A stretch of 64,000 nucleotides of DNA from NCBI GenBank assembly GCA_023511295.1, contig JAIMBT010000005.1, forward strand, positions 62,001 through 126,000. Direction: 5' to 3'. Source of the stretch: Alicyclobacillus sp. Lineage in GTDB: Bacteria > Bacillota > Bacilli > Alicyclobacillales > Alicyclobacillaceae. The stretch's first letter is position 1. Each line of letters starts with the position of its first letter. The translations under genes and the position numbers were made by a program. Of the stretch, positions 35,612 to 43,726 are shown in pieces. Below the pieces are notes generated by a model that worked only from the letters and a program-made list of their open reading frames with translations, was not told the origin of the DNA and did no database searches.

Positions 35612-36763
35612 ATGACATCCGAGAAACCACAACATTACCCACAACCGACTGAACCCGCCGGTCCGAAACATCCGGGGCCACCCGGACGCTCGATGCCCAC
35701 CGAATCGCAACCGACACGGGAGCGCATTGCCCTCCGGCATGCGTTCCACATCCGGCGCGCACCGCTGCCGTGGCGAAAGGCTGTCGGCGCCGGTATCAGC
35801 CTGTTCATTCCGCTGTTCGTGGCAAGTCTCCTCGGCCGGCCAGAGACCGGGCTCCTGTGTACCATCGGCGGGTTTGCGAGTTTGTATGTGGTCGATGAAC
35901 CGCTGCGCCGCTTAGGCTTGCGGCTGTTCATCGTCGCACTGGCGCTCGCGGCATCCTTTGCCCTCGGGACGGTGTCTGCGGGATCTATCTGGGTGATGGC
36001 GTCTGCCTTCGCACTGACCGGAGCGGCTTCCACCTACTTCGCCCGATCTCTGCGGCTGCCGCCGCCGGGCGCATTCTTCTTCCTGTTGGCCTGTGCCATC
36101 GGAACGGGTTTACCGGTCCATCCGGGTGCCGTCGACCAGCGCGTGGGGTTTGCGCTCATCGGCAGCGGCGTCGCGTGGGTCGTTACCATGGCCGGTCGCT
36201 GGCTGGCCATTCGGAGAGCGGCTCCATGTGGAAGCACCACCCGAGACCACCAGATGCCCGCCGTGACGGCGCTGCGGGCGGGACTCACGTGGAACAACGG
36301 GGCCCTCCCCGCGGCCCTTCGAGTCGCCATCGGCGTCTTCGCAGCCACGTGGATTGCGCACGGACTCGGCAGCGCGCGCCCCTACTGGGTCCCCGTTGGC
36401 TGCGCGGCCGTCCTGCAAGGGACGAACGTCCAGGCTACGGTTCATCGCGCTGTCCAGCGCGCGCTCGGCACCAGCCTCGGCATCCTGGTGGCCGGCGCCA
36501 TCCTCGAGCTGAACCCACCCGGGGTGATATTGGCCGTGCTGGTGCTCATCCTGCAGACCGTCGTGGAACTGTTCATCGTCCGAAACTACGGACTGGCGGT
36601 CGTCTTCATCACCCCGTTGGCGCTGACCATCGCGGAGGCGGCGCACATCGACGTTTCCGTGCCGGTCCTGGTCTCCGCGCGCCTGTTGGACAACTGGGTG
36701 GGCTGTGCCATCGGACTTGCCGCAGGCCTGCTGTTATGGCGGAAAACCATGCCTGTCCGCTGA
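35612..36763 (+). CDS. FUSC-family integral membrane protein
   Basis: 383 residues after GGGAAGGG. A charged, Pro-rich cytoplasmic N terminus (about 50 residues) precedes two groups of membrane helices. Segments WRKAVGAGISLFIPLFVASL and, in the second half, ALRVAIGVFAATWIAHGLG with RPYWVPVGCAAVLQG are typical of FUSC (fusaric-acid-resistance-like) exporters. The large cytoplasmic domain of some family members is absent. Substrate unknown. Confidence 0.7.
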   Translation: MTSEKPQHYPQPTEPAGPKHPGPPGRSMPTESQPTRERIALRHAFHIRRAPLPWRKAVGAGISLFIPLFVASLLGRPETGLLCTIGGFASLYVVDEPLRRLGLRLFIVALALAASFALGTVSAGSIWVMASAFALTGAASTYFARSLRLPPPGAFFFLLACAIGTGLPVHPGAVDQRVGFALIGSGVAWVVTMAGRWLAIRRAAPCGSTTRDHQMPAVTALRAGLTWNNGALPAALRVAIGVFAATWIAHGLGSARPYWVPVGCAAVLQGTNVQATVHRAVQRALGTSLGILVAGAILELNPPGVILAVLVLILQTVVELFIVRNYGLAVVFITPLALTIAEAAHIDVSVPVLVSARLLDNWVGCAIGLAAGLLLWRKTMPVR

Positions 36764-36814
36764 GCACGTCCATGCACCGTTCTCAGGCGCCGCTTCCTGT
36801 TCGCCCTGCCTCCG

Positions 36815-37651
36815 TCAGCAGCCCCGCCACTCGGCGGGCCGCTTCTCGAGGTGTGCCTGGACACCTTCCTGGAAGTCCGCGCTGCCGTACACGCGTTCAA
36901 TCACGTCCGAGAACTCCGGGAGCGGCTGCTGAACCTCCCGCAGCCGCGACAGCGCCACTTTGGTGGCCCACAGCGTCAGCGGTGCGCGGCTCGCTATCTC
37001 CTCCGCTATCTCCAGCACCTTCTCGAAAAACCCGTCCGCGTCGTAGACCGCGCTCACAAACCCCGCAGCGAGCGCTTCTTCGGCGCGCAACTGCCGCGCG
37101 GTGAAGATGAGTTCCTTGAGGCGCGCCTCACCGATGAGCGACGCCACTCGGCTGTAGTTGCGGATGCTCAGGCAGTTCCCCAGGGTGCGGGCAATCGGTG
37201 CTCCGAAACGCGCCTGCGGCGTGGCGTATCGCAAATCGCACGCAGCCGCCAGAATCAGTCCGCCGCCGATGGCGTAGCCGTGCACTGCTGCGATGGTCGG
37301 CTTGGGAAACTCGAGGAGTTTGCGCGTAACGTGATCAATCCGCTGCTCGTACTGCACCCCGTCCTTCCCCGTGAAGCCGACAAACTGCTTGATGTCGGTA
37401 CCGGCCGCAAACGCTCGCTCGCCGTCCCCCCGCAGGACGACCACGCGGACCGCGCCGTCCGCTGCCAGTGCGTCGAGGTGTGCGGTCAACGCCTCGTACA
37501 TGTGCCAGGTCATCGCGTTCAACGCCTTCGGGTTGGACAGCGTCAGCAGGGCGACGGCCCCCTGTCGCTCCAGGTGGACAGTGCCCTGCGAATCTGGTGC
37601 CGACGTCGTTCCAGCAGGTTCCGGTGCGTGGGAATTTGAATTGGTTGACAA
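36815..37651 (-). CDS. Enoyl-CoA hydratase/isomerase (crotonase) family protein
   Basis: 278 residues from the TTG at 37651 after GAAAGGGG. The crotonase oxyanion-hole segments AGTDIKQF and AVHGYAIGGGLILAAACD are present. The first catalytic Glu of true hydratases (usually in FGxPE) is replaced: the sequence reads FGAPIARTLG, so the reaction may not be simple hydration. It is divergent from the CaiB gene and probably acts on the same CoA thioester pathway. Confidence 0.78.
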   Translation of the reverse strand: MSTNSNSHAPEPAGTTSAPDSQGTVHLERQGAVALLTLSNPKALNAMTWHMYEALTAHLDALAADGAVRVVVLRGDGERAFAAGTDIKQFVGFTGKDGVQYEQRIDHVTRKLLEFPKPTIAAVHGYAIGGGLILAAACDLRYATPQARFGAPIARTLGNCLSIRNYSRVASLIGEARLKELIFTARQLRAEEALAAGFVSAVYDADGFFEKVLEIAEEIASRAPLTLWATKVALSRLREVQQPLPEFSDVIERVYGSADFQEGVQAHLEKRPAEWRGC

Positions 37652-37675
37652 CGGACGCGCCCCTTTCGGTATAAT
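37645..37675 (+). promoter_or_regulatory. promoter of the CaiB gene
   Basis: Perfect TTGACA (37645-37650) and TATAAT (37670-37675), but with a long 19-nt spacer, which suggests the need for regulation. The predicted start falls in the GTATACAGAATA motif. Confidence 0.55.
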
Positions 37676-37680
37676 TCTAC

Positions 37681-37692
37681 GTATACAGAATA
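37681..37692. promoter_or_regulatory. putative GntR operator
   Basis: GTATACAGAATA in the 37652-37734 divergent region, with a partial direct repeat (ATACAGAATACAGA). A near-identical GTATACAGTATA is found at 40920-40931 before the BASS transporter gene. Confidence 0.5.
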
Positions 37693-37734
37693 CAGAATCC
37701 AAAGTGCACAGGCAAACAGAAAGAAGGGACCTGA

Positions 37735-38925
37735 ATGAACGGCTTGTTGGATGGGGTCCGTGTGCTCGACCTGACACAGATCATGGCTGGACCGTTCTGC
37801 ACCATGCTCCTGGCCGACCTCGGCGCGGACGTCATCAAGATTGAGAAGCCGAACGGCGGCGATGACTCCCGCCGGATGGGTGAGATGTTGAACGGAGAAT
37901 CGGCCGCGTTCATGACCTTGAACCGCAACAAACGAGGCATCGTGTTGAACCTGCAGACAGAGACTGGCCGAGATGTGCTGTGGCGGCTGATTGACACGGC
38001 GGACGTCTTGGTCGAGAACTTCCGCCCAGGCACGATGGAGCGGTTGGGGTTCGGGTTTGAGGCGGTCCATGCACGCCAACCAAAGCTCGTGTACTGCTCC
38101 ATTTCCGGGTTCGGCCAGACCGGTCCGTGGCGCGACAAGGGCGGTTTTGACCTGGTGGCACAGGCCATGAGCGGTGTCCTTTCCGTCACCGGGTCTCCGG
38201 AGAACCCCGCGAAGGTCGGGGTCCCTATCTCTGACCTCAACGCTGGCCTGTTCGCAAGCCACGCCATCCTGGCGGCTCTGTACCGGCGGCACTCGACGGG
38301 CCGGGGCCAGCACATTGAGACATCCCTGCTCGAAGCGGCCTTGGCATACACCATTTGGGAGTCCAACGAGTACTGGGTGACCGGGCGGACACCCGAACGC
38401 CTTGGAACGGCACACCGCGCCTCGGCACCCTACCAGGTGTTTCGCACGGCCGACGGTTACGTCGCCATCGGCGCGGCCAACCAACGCACGTGGGAGAAGC
38501 TGACGAACGCGCTGGAACGGCCGGAGTTGCGAGAGGACCCGCGCTTTGTAACCAACCGGGATCGAATGCAGAACATCGCGGACCTGGTAACGGCGATAGA
38601 GGACATTCTTCGCGAGAAGACGACGGATGCCTGGCTCTCGGCTTTTGACCAGCACGGAGTGCCCGCCGGACCCGTGTTGACCATCGACCAGGTGTACCAA
38701 CACCCGCAGGTGCAGGCGCGGGACATGGATCTGGTCAGTGAACACCCGACAGCCGGCACGGTGCACACCATTGGATTTCCGGTCAAGTACTCGGAAATGC
38801 CGCCCAAACTCCGTCATCCGGGTCCCGTACTTGGGCAGCACACGGAGGAAGTCCTGGCGGAGCTGGGGCTGACGGCGGAGGACCGCGTGCGCCTGGCGGA
38901 GCTGGGCGTCACCCGCCCCGCATAG
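37735..38925 (+). CDS. CaiB/BaiF family CoA-transferase
   Basis: 396 residues, the normal length. Family III CoA-transferases move CoA between organic acids through an aspartyl-CoA intermediate; the nucleophile is in VGVPISDLNAGLFA. The N-terminal GVRVLDLTQIMAGPFCTMLL and the DVLVENFRPGTMERLG block are standard. Starts at ATG 37735 after AAGAAGGGAC. Substrate unknown; the neighbouring crotonase, GntR regulator and BASS permease suggest uptake and CoA activation of one small organic acid. Confidence 0.9.
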   Translation: MNGLLDGVRVLDLTQIMAGPFCTMLLADLGADVIKIEKPNGGDDSRRMGEMLNGESAAFMTLNRNKRGIVLNLQTETGRDVLWRLIDTADVLVENFRPGTMERLGFGFEAVHARQPKLVYCSISGFGQTGPWRDKGGFDLVAQAMSGVLSVTGSPENPAKVGVPISDLNAGLFASHAILAALYRRHSTGRGQHIETSLLEAALAYTIWESNEYWVTGRTPERLGTAHRASAPYQVFRTADGYVAIGAANQRTWEKLTNALERPELREDPRFVTNRDRMQNIADLVTAIEDILREKTTDAWLSAFDQHGVPAGPVLTIDQVYQHPQVQARDMDLVSEHPTAGTVHTIGFPVKYSEMPPKLRHPGPVLGQHTEEVLAELGLTAEDRVRLAELGVTRPA

Positions 38926-38985
38926 AGCAGGATTTGGGCGCGCAGACTGCGAACAGATTTTGTAGTACACAGGGGGTGAGACGGC

Positions 38986-39666
38986 ATGCAACTGCAACGG
39001 CCACTGCCGCTCTACACGCAGGTCTATCAAGTCTTGCGTGAACAGATCTTAAACGGACAGTTTGAACCGGGAGAACCGATGCTCGAGAGCCGCCTCGCGG
39101 AGCAGCTGAACGTCAGCCGCACCCCTGTGCGGGAAGCCCTGCGGCAACTCGTGAGTGAGCGTCTGATTGTCGCGAACGGCTCCGAACTGACGGTGGCGAA
39201 CCCCGACGCAGAGGCCATTGCGGAGCTGTACATGTGCCGCAGTGCCCTCGAATCGATTGTCGCCATGCGCGCGAGCCAGCTGGCGGACGCAACAGAAGTG
39301 GCGGAGATGCAGCAGGCGTTGGACGACGCAGCAGCCGCGATTGCGAGTCGCGACCACCTCGGAACCTTCTCCGCCAACACGCGGTTTCACGACTGCATGG
39401 TGAAAAGCGCTCGGATGCCGCTGTTGTCCGAGCTGCTTGACACCATCCGTGGCCCCATCCTGATTGCCCGTCGGCAAATCCTGAACCGGTCCACCGAGGT
39501 CGAAAACACCATCCTCGCCGAACACCGGAAGATCTTGGCCGCCATTTGTCAGCGAAATCCGAACTTGGCGCAGCAGGCCATGCAAGCGCACATGCAAAAC
39601 GACATGGCCCGTGCAGCTGGGCGGTCTGACACGCTACCGAGTGCCAGCCGCACCGGGATCGAGTAA
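38986..39666 (+). CDS. GntR family transcriptional regulator (FCD ligand domain)
   Basis: 226 residues after GGGGGTGAG. The N-terminal winged helix is typical (PLYTQVYQVLREQILNGQFEPGE, LAEQLNVSRTPVREALRQL). The C-terminal all-helical FCD domain (from about residue 80) carries the His/Asp metal pattern (RFHDCMVK, AEHRKILAAI). It is 60 nt after the CaiB gene on the same strand and is the obvious candidate to bind the GTATACAGWATA sites near that gene and the BASS gene. Confidence 0.9.
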   Translation: MQLQRPLPLYTQVYQVLREQILNGQFEPGEPMLESRLAEQLNVSRTPVREALRQLVSERLIVANGSELTVANPDAEAIAELYMCRSALESIVAMRASQLADATEVAEMQQALDDAAAAIASRDHLGTFSANTRFHDCMVKSARMPLLSELLDTIRGPILIARRQILNRSTEVENTILAEHRKILAAICQRNPNLAQQAMQAHMQNDMARAAGRSDTLPSASRTGIE

Positions 39667-39725
39667 ACGCGTCCCGCAGCTTGCGTCCGAGTCTTGCGAA
39701 AGCCGGATGCAGGCGACGGCAAAGT

Positions 39726-39768
39726 CAAGTGGAGGGACCATCCGCCTTACGGATGGTCCCTCCACTTG
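39726..39768. terminator. long perfect hairpin between the GntR and BASS genes
   Basis: A 19-bp perfect stem (39726-39744 with 39750-39768) around CCTTA. It lies between convergent genes; bidirectional termination is the likely use. No T-run on the plus strand until AGTTTTC ten nt on. Confidence 0.7.
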
Positions 39769-39808
39769 CACAGAGTTTTCACGTCGGCAGGGTTTTATCC
39801 GCTCTGTG

Positions 39809-40807
39809 TTAGTCTCCGGCCCCCGATGCCGGCGTGACTGGCTGTCCTCCGCCCGCCTGGGCCTGAGGCTTCTTCGAGTTGCGATAGGAGAAATAGGCCG
39901 TGACGAGCGCGCCGATAATCAGGTTGAAGATGGTGTTCGCGAGCGCCGGCAAGGACGCGAGGGCCCCAATGTTCTTCGCCGCCAGGGCCGCGCCTAAACC
40001 AGAGTTGTAAATTCCGACTTCAAACATGATGGCCTTGCGGTCCGGGTTCGACAGCCGGCAAACGGCGCCAATCACCCAGCCAAGGATGAGCGTGACCACA
40101 ATCTGGATACAGGTGACCATGATGATCTTCGGGATGACCGCCGCATTCTGGGAAATGGTCAGCGACCCAGTCGAAACGAGGTCCAACACGATGAGGTCCA
40201 GCGTGATGGCGGAAAGTACGGGCAGGACGGGCTGCACAGCATCCACCTGCTTGCGGAACAACGAGCGTAGCACGAGCCCCAGCAAAACCGGCACCAGCAC
40301 CACCTGCACCATCTGGATAAACATCGACTTGGCGTCGACGGACACGAAGTGATGCGCGAGCAGCGCCGACGAGGCCGGGGTCAGCAACGGAGAGATGAGG
40401 GTATTGATGGCGCTCATCGAGACGGAGAGTGCGACCGTGCCGCCGGAGAGAAATGTGAACAAGTTGGCGGAGACACCGCTCGGGGTCGATCCGTCCATGA
40501 TGACACCCGCTGCAAGCTGCGGTTCATGAGAGAAGAAAATGACAGCGCAAAGGTAGGCCACGAGCGGGACGACAATCCACTTGCCAACGATGCCCACAAT
40601 CAGCGCTAACGGCTGCCGGAAGATGCGCCCAATGTCTGACCACTGCAGGGTCAGCCCCATGAAGAACAGGACGGCGGCGAGCAGCCACAACAGCGAAGGC
40701 TTCAAGAATAGAAACGGTTTCGGAACGAAGAACGCGACCAGTGAACACGCAATCAGCCATAAGACCATCAGGCGATTGAAGACGAACTGCAACGCTTTCA
40801 AGTTCAA
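39809..40807 (-). CDS. Bile acid:sodium symporter (BASS) family permease
   Basis: 332 residues with about nine to ten membrane segments. Typical BASS segments are LLWLLAAVLFFMGLTLQWSD and FEVGIYNSGLGAALAA. Bacterial members take up small organic acids such as pantoate or pyruvate with sodium. The operon setting (CoA-transferase, crotonase, FCD-type GntR) makes an organic acid more likely than a bile salt. A hydrophilic Gln/Gly/Pro-rich C-terminal tail follows the last segment. Confidence 0.83.
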   Translation of the reverse strand: MNLKALQFVFNRLMVLWLIACSLVAFFVPKPFLFLKPSLLWLLAAVLFFMGLTLQWSDIGRIFRQPLALIVGIVGKWIVVPLVAYLCAVIFFSHEPQLAAGVIMDGSTPSGVSANLFTFLSGGTVALSVSMSAINTLISPLLTPASSALLAHHFVSVDAKSMFIQMVQVVLVPVLLGLVLRSLFRKQVDAVQPVLPVLSAITLDLIVLDLVSTGSLTISQNAAVIPKIIMVTCIQIVVTLILGWVIGAVCRLSNPDRKAIMFEVGIYNSGLGAALAAKNIGALASLPALANTIFNLIIGALVTAYFSYRNSKKPQAQAGGGQPVTPASGAGD

Positions 40808-40919
40808 CCCCCCTTGCTCCAGATGATGAGACCGCCATCAACCAACCACACGCCAGCCCAGCCGAACAGCCTCCCTCCTGAGTGATGTGAGCGGTTTCAG
40901 CTTCCGCCTGGTGTGTACG

Positions 40920-40954
40920 GTATACAGTATAATTCGGAAATATGGGTAGATCAA
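40920..40954 (-). promoter_or_regulatory. promoter and putative GntR operator of the BASS gene
   Basis: Minus-strand TTGATC (40954-40949), 17 nt, TATACT (40931-40926). The -10 overlaps TATACTGTATAC, the complement of the operator-like GTATACAGTATA (40920-40931). Confidence 0.55.
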
Positions 40955-40959
40955 TCCGC

Positions 40960-41197
40960 AAATTCTGATGAATCAATTGAATCCTTTCGCACATCCACCC
41001 ACGCTGGAGCAGCCATCTCCGATGAGTTTTCGACCTGGTGAAAGGGACACCCGCGTTCGTTTCGTTCGATTCGATGAACGATCTGGCGCACAAGCCAGCG
41101 GATGGAGCGTGCGGGGCGAATGGGGGCGTGAGCGGACACGGGCGGCCCCACGCCGCCCAGAGGGATGGAACCAGCGGACCGCGGAGACGGCCGCAGT
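40960..41197. other. non-coding stretch
   Basis: Between the BASS promoter and the unknown gene at 41198. A frame of about 100 codons exists (40968-41282, plus strand), but it has no ribosome-binding site and an unnatural composition. I see no structured element here. Confidence 0.4.
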
Positions 41198-41584
41198 TTA
41201 TGAGGACAGGTCCCGCAAGGCGCGAGCGAAAGCATCGCGCATGTACACGTCGAGCATCTCGAGTAACTTCTTGTCCTCGTAATTCGCGCAAAACCCTTCG
41301 ACCGTGGGAAACAGGTAGTCGCGATGATTGCCGTCCGTCAGCACCTGGATACAGTCATCGCGCCGGCGAAACGCCAGCTCATGCCCCTCCACTGAGAGCA
41401 CCAGCTCCGACTCCGATTCGGCCGTGTTGGCGCAGGCAAACTGCCTCACTTCTTGGATCTCCTCCATGAACGTCCGCAGATACCCTTGAATCCGGCGCCA
41501 GTCCGTCTCAATGGATTTGTGACGGGCTGCTGCGTCGCGGTAATAGTCGTTGATTTGACGGATGAATTCACCTCGAAACGACAC
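41198..41584 (-). CDS. conserved-looking hypothetical protein (about 128 aa)
   Basis: GTG 41584 after AAGGTGG with 7-nt spacing; an ATG at 41590 is the alternative but abuts the site. The product is soluble and acidic with predicted long helices (RGEFIRQINDYYRDAAARHKS; YEDKKLLEMLDVYMRDAFARAL). I recognise no domain. It follows the EAL gene by 63 nt on the same strand and may be expressed with it. Confidence 0.55.
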   Translation of the reverse strand: MSFRGEFIRQINDYYRDAAARHKSIETDWRRIQGYLRTFMEEIQEVRQFACANTAESESELVLSVEGHELAFRRRDDCIQVLTDGNHRDYLFPTVEGFCANYEDKKLLEMLDVYMRDAFARALRDLSS

Positions 41585-41647
41585 GTGCATCCCACCTTCG
41601 CCCCTGATTGTACACCAATCGCGCCCTGGTTCGTGGGCGGGATGCAT

Positions 41648-42871
41648 TCACAGGGACAGCGCCGCATACACCGGCCGCAATTGGTCCGCCCGCACAGGCG
41701 CACTGAAAATGTACCCCTGCACGAGGTCGCAATGCCTCGCGGCAAACTGCAATTGGTCCATCGTCTCAACTCCTTCGGACACCACGCAGAGCCCAAGGCG
41801 CCGTCCCAGCAGGGCGATGGTTTCGACGATGGCCGCACTACGTGGATCAAACGGAATGGCTTGAATGAACGACCGGTCAATCTTCAAGAAGTGCACGGGG
41901 AGGTTCTTTAGGTAACTGAGCGAGGAGTAGCCCGTGCCGAAGTCGTCAATCGCAAACCTCACACCCGTCGCGCACAGTGCCTGCATAATCTCGATGGCCA
42001 GCTCCACGTCCTCCATCAAGGCATTCTCGGTGATCTCCAGGACCAGTCGATCCGGTGGGAAACCGAGGTCGGCGAGGATGGTCTGCACATCGTCGACAAA
42101 GCCGCGCCGCTTGAGGTGGCTGGCCGAGATGTTCACACTCACGTGGCACCGATTTCCGCTCGCGACGGCCACTTGGCGGCACGAGTGGTGCATCATCCAC
42201 AGGTCCAGCTCAATCAAGAACCCGAGCTGCTCAGCCGCCGTGACGAAGGCCAGCGGCGGAATCCGCCCGACATCGGGGTGATGCCAGCGGACGAGCGCCT
42301 CCACCCCTTCGACCAACCCACTCTGGGGGTTCACCAAGGGCTGGTACTCTGGAAACAGTTCCTGCCTCCGAAGCGCCTCCCGGAACTTCCCATCGGTCAC
42401 TGTCAAATGCTTGTCTCCGTGACGAATCTGTACCACCCGATGGTCCTCATTGGCGAAGAACGCCTCGAAGATTCGCCTCGTCGCTTGTACCCGTTGCACC
42501 GTCGTCGAATCCACCTCGTGCGAAACCTCGGCAATGAGGTATACGCACGTGTCCACGTCGTTCAAGACCGGTACGACAATCGCTTCTTGGACGAGAATCC
42601 CCTGTTCGGACGGAACGACGTCCTTGAAGATGACCGGACGCTTGGTCCGCATCGCGTAGGTGTACTGTTCCTGAAGATAGGCAGCGTACGGTCCGGGATG
42701 GGCTTCCAACACGCGTTTGCCAATCCGCTCCGGGGAGAACAGTCCCTTCTGGTACGCGTAGCGGTTCGCGCGCTGGTAACGGAAGTTGCCGTCCTCCTCA
42801 ACAGACAGCAAGACCATCGCGTCGGACAGCGAATCGAATAGCTCAAGCAGCAACGGAAGTTCCACGGTCAT
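41648..42871 (-). CDS. PAS-EAL domain cyclic-di-GMP phosphodiesterase
   Basis: 407 residues. It would hydrolyse c-di-GMP to pGpG. An N-terminal PAS-like sensor (residues about 5-125, LFDSLSDAMVLLSVEEDGNFRY) precedes the EAL domain (about 150-405). Catalytic and metal residues look intact: EGVEALVRWHHP (EAL), VSVNIS, LEITENALMED, AIDDFGTGYSSL (DDFG), LKIDRSFI, EGVET and QGYIFSAP. No GGDEF domain is fused. ATG 42871 after GGGGGGAC. The gene is preceded by its own c-di-GMP riboswitch, giving a probable feedback loop on c-di-GMP. Confidence 0.92.
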   Translation of the reverse strand: MTVELPLLLELFDSLSDAMVLLSVEEDGNFRYQRANRYAYQKGLFSPERIGKRVLEAHPGPYAAYLQEQYTYAMRTKRPVIFKDVVPSEQGILVQEAIVVPVLNDVDTCVYLIAEVSHEVDSTTVQRVQATRRIFEAFFANEDHRVVQIRHGDKHLTVTDGKFREALRRQELFPEYQPLVNPQSGLVEGVEALVRWHHPDVGRIPPLAFVTAAEQLGFLIELDLWMMHHSCRQVAVASGNRCHVSVNISASHLKRRGFVDDVQTILADLGFPPDRLVLEITENALMEDVELAIEIMQALCATGVRFAIDDFGTGYSSLSYLKNLPVHFLKIDRSFIQAIPFDPRSAAIVETIALLGRRLGLCVVSEGVETMDQLQFAARHCDLVQGYIFSAPVRADQLRPVYAALSL

Positions 42872-42890
42872 CTGTCCCCCCGCTGACGGG

Positions 42891-42930
42891 AAACGCCTCC
42901 TGCGGCCGCGGGTTGCCGGAGGAGGCGTTT
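42891..42930 (-). promoter_or_regulatory. expression-platform hairpin downstream of the c-di-GMP aptamer
   Basis: AAACGCCTCC and GGAGGCGTTT (42930-42891) form a 10-bp stem on the minus strand. Its loop contains GCAACCCG (42916-42909), the exact complement of CGGGTTGC (42972-42965) at the aptamer's 3' end, so aptamer closure and the alternative pairing exclude each other. It lacks a U-run, so control may act on the following ribosome-binding site. Confidence 0.6.
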
Positions 42931-42962
42931 GAGGACCGTACGAGCTTGCGGGTCGTACGACG

Positions 42963-43050
42963 TTGCAACCCGGCGATCCTAGACGCGCTGGTCGGCGCAC
43001 CCTTAGACCCGTAGCTTTGCGTCTCCACCTTTCGGTGGATTTGCCCAGGA
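42963..43050 (-). ncRNA. cyclic-di-GMP-I riboswitch (GEMM-I) upstream of the EAL gene
   Basis: Minus strand: CCACCGAAAGGTGG is the GNRA-capped P1b helix, followed by the conserved AGACGCAAAGCTACGGG, TCTAAGG, a GCGC-rich P2 helix and the 3' motif GATCGCCGGGTTGC. Order, spacing and invariant bases match the GEMM-I consensus (compare GGACGCAAAGCC...CCTAA...GCGGGGTTACC of Vc2). Confidence 0.92.
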
Positions 43051-43059
43051 TTCCATTCG

Positions 43060-43088
43060 TTTACAAAGATTCGACGGCTTCCGTTCAA
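43060..43088 (-). promoter_or_regulatory. promoter of the riboswitch-EAL transcript
   Basis: Minus-strand TTGAAC (43088-43083), 17 nt, TGTAAA (43065-43060). Transcription would begin a few bases before the aptamer. Confidence 0.55.
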
Positions 43089-43176
43089 TTCCTGCCCGCC
43101 ATCTTGGAACTGGACGGAACGTCGGAACCAAACGTCCTGCATCTCGGGCGAGATTGCGGGTGGATGACCGTCCCGT

Positions 43177-43656
43177 TTACTTATGGTACGGCTCACCGCG
43201 GGCGATGCGGATGCCGCGGTACAGCTGCTCGACCAACACAACCCGCGCCAACTGATGCGGGAGCGTCAATGGTCCAAAGCTCCAATGGAGATGCGCGCGC
43301 TGCAACAGGTCGTCGTCCAAGCCATGGGAGCCGCCGACGAGAAACACCACCCGCCCGTACCCACCACCTGCTAGCTGCGCAAACCGTTCACTCCATGCCA
43401 CCGAATCGAACATGCGCCCACGACGGTCGAGTGCGACGACACCATCTCGTGGTCGCAGAAGTCGGCGAATGCGCTCACCCTCCGCCCGCTTGGCCGCCTC
43501 GACCTGGGCCGACGCCGCAGACTCCGGTACCGCCACGTCTGCCACCTCCTGGACTGCCATCTGGACATACGCTGAGAGGCGCTTGACGTACTCCGCCTGC
43601 GCCTCCCGCCAGTATCTTTCCTTCAGTTGTCCGACCGCGATGACACACACCTGCAC
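43177..43656 (-). CDS. rlmH: 23S rRNA (pseudouridine1915-N3)-methyltransferase RlmH
   Basis: 159 residues, the universal length. It methylates pseudouridine 1915 in helix 69 of 23S rRNA. SPOUT-family features are the start VCVIAVGQLKERYWREAQAEY, the SAM knot region VVFLVGGSHGLDDDLL and the conserved end LVEQLYRGIRIARGEPYHK. It is the normal last gene of the yyc/wal cluster in Bacilli and is about 70 nt downstream of htrA here. Confidence 0.96.
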   Translation of the reverse strand: MQVCVIAVGQLKERYWREAQAEYVKRLSAYVQMAVQEVADVAVPESAASAQVEAAKRAEGERIRRLLRPRDGVVALDRRGRMFDSVAWSERFAQLAGGGYGRVVFLVGGSHGLDDDLLQRAHLHWSFGPLTLPHQLARVVLVEQLYRGIRIARGEPYHK

Positions 43657-43726
43657 CGATGCTGCTCCTTCCCGCTGGTCCTCCGCGTCGCGAAGCGCTT
43701 GCCCCCTGGCCGCATTCGCCGGAAGG

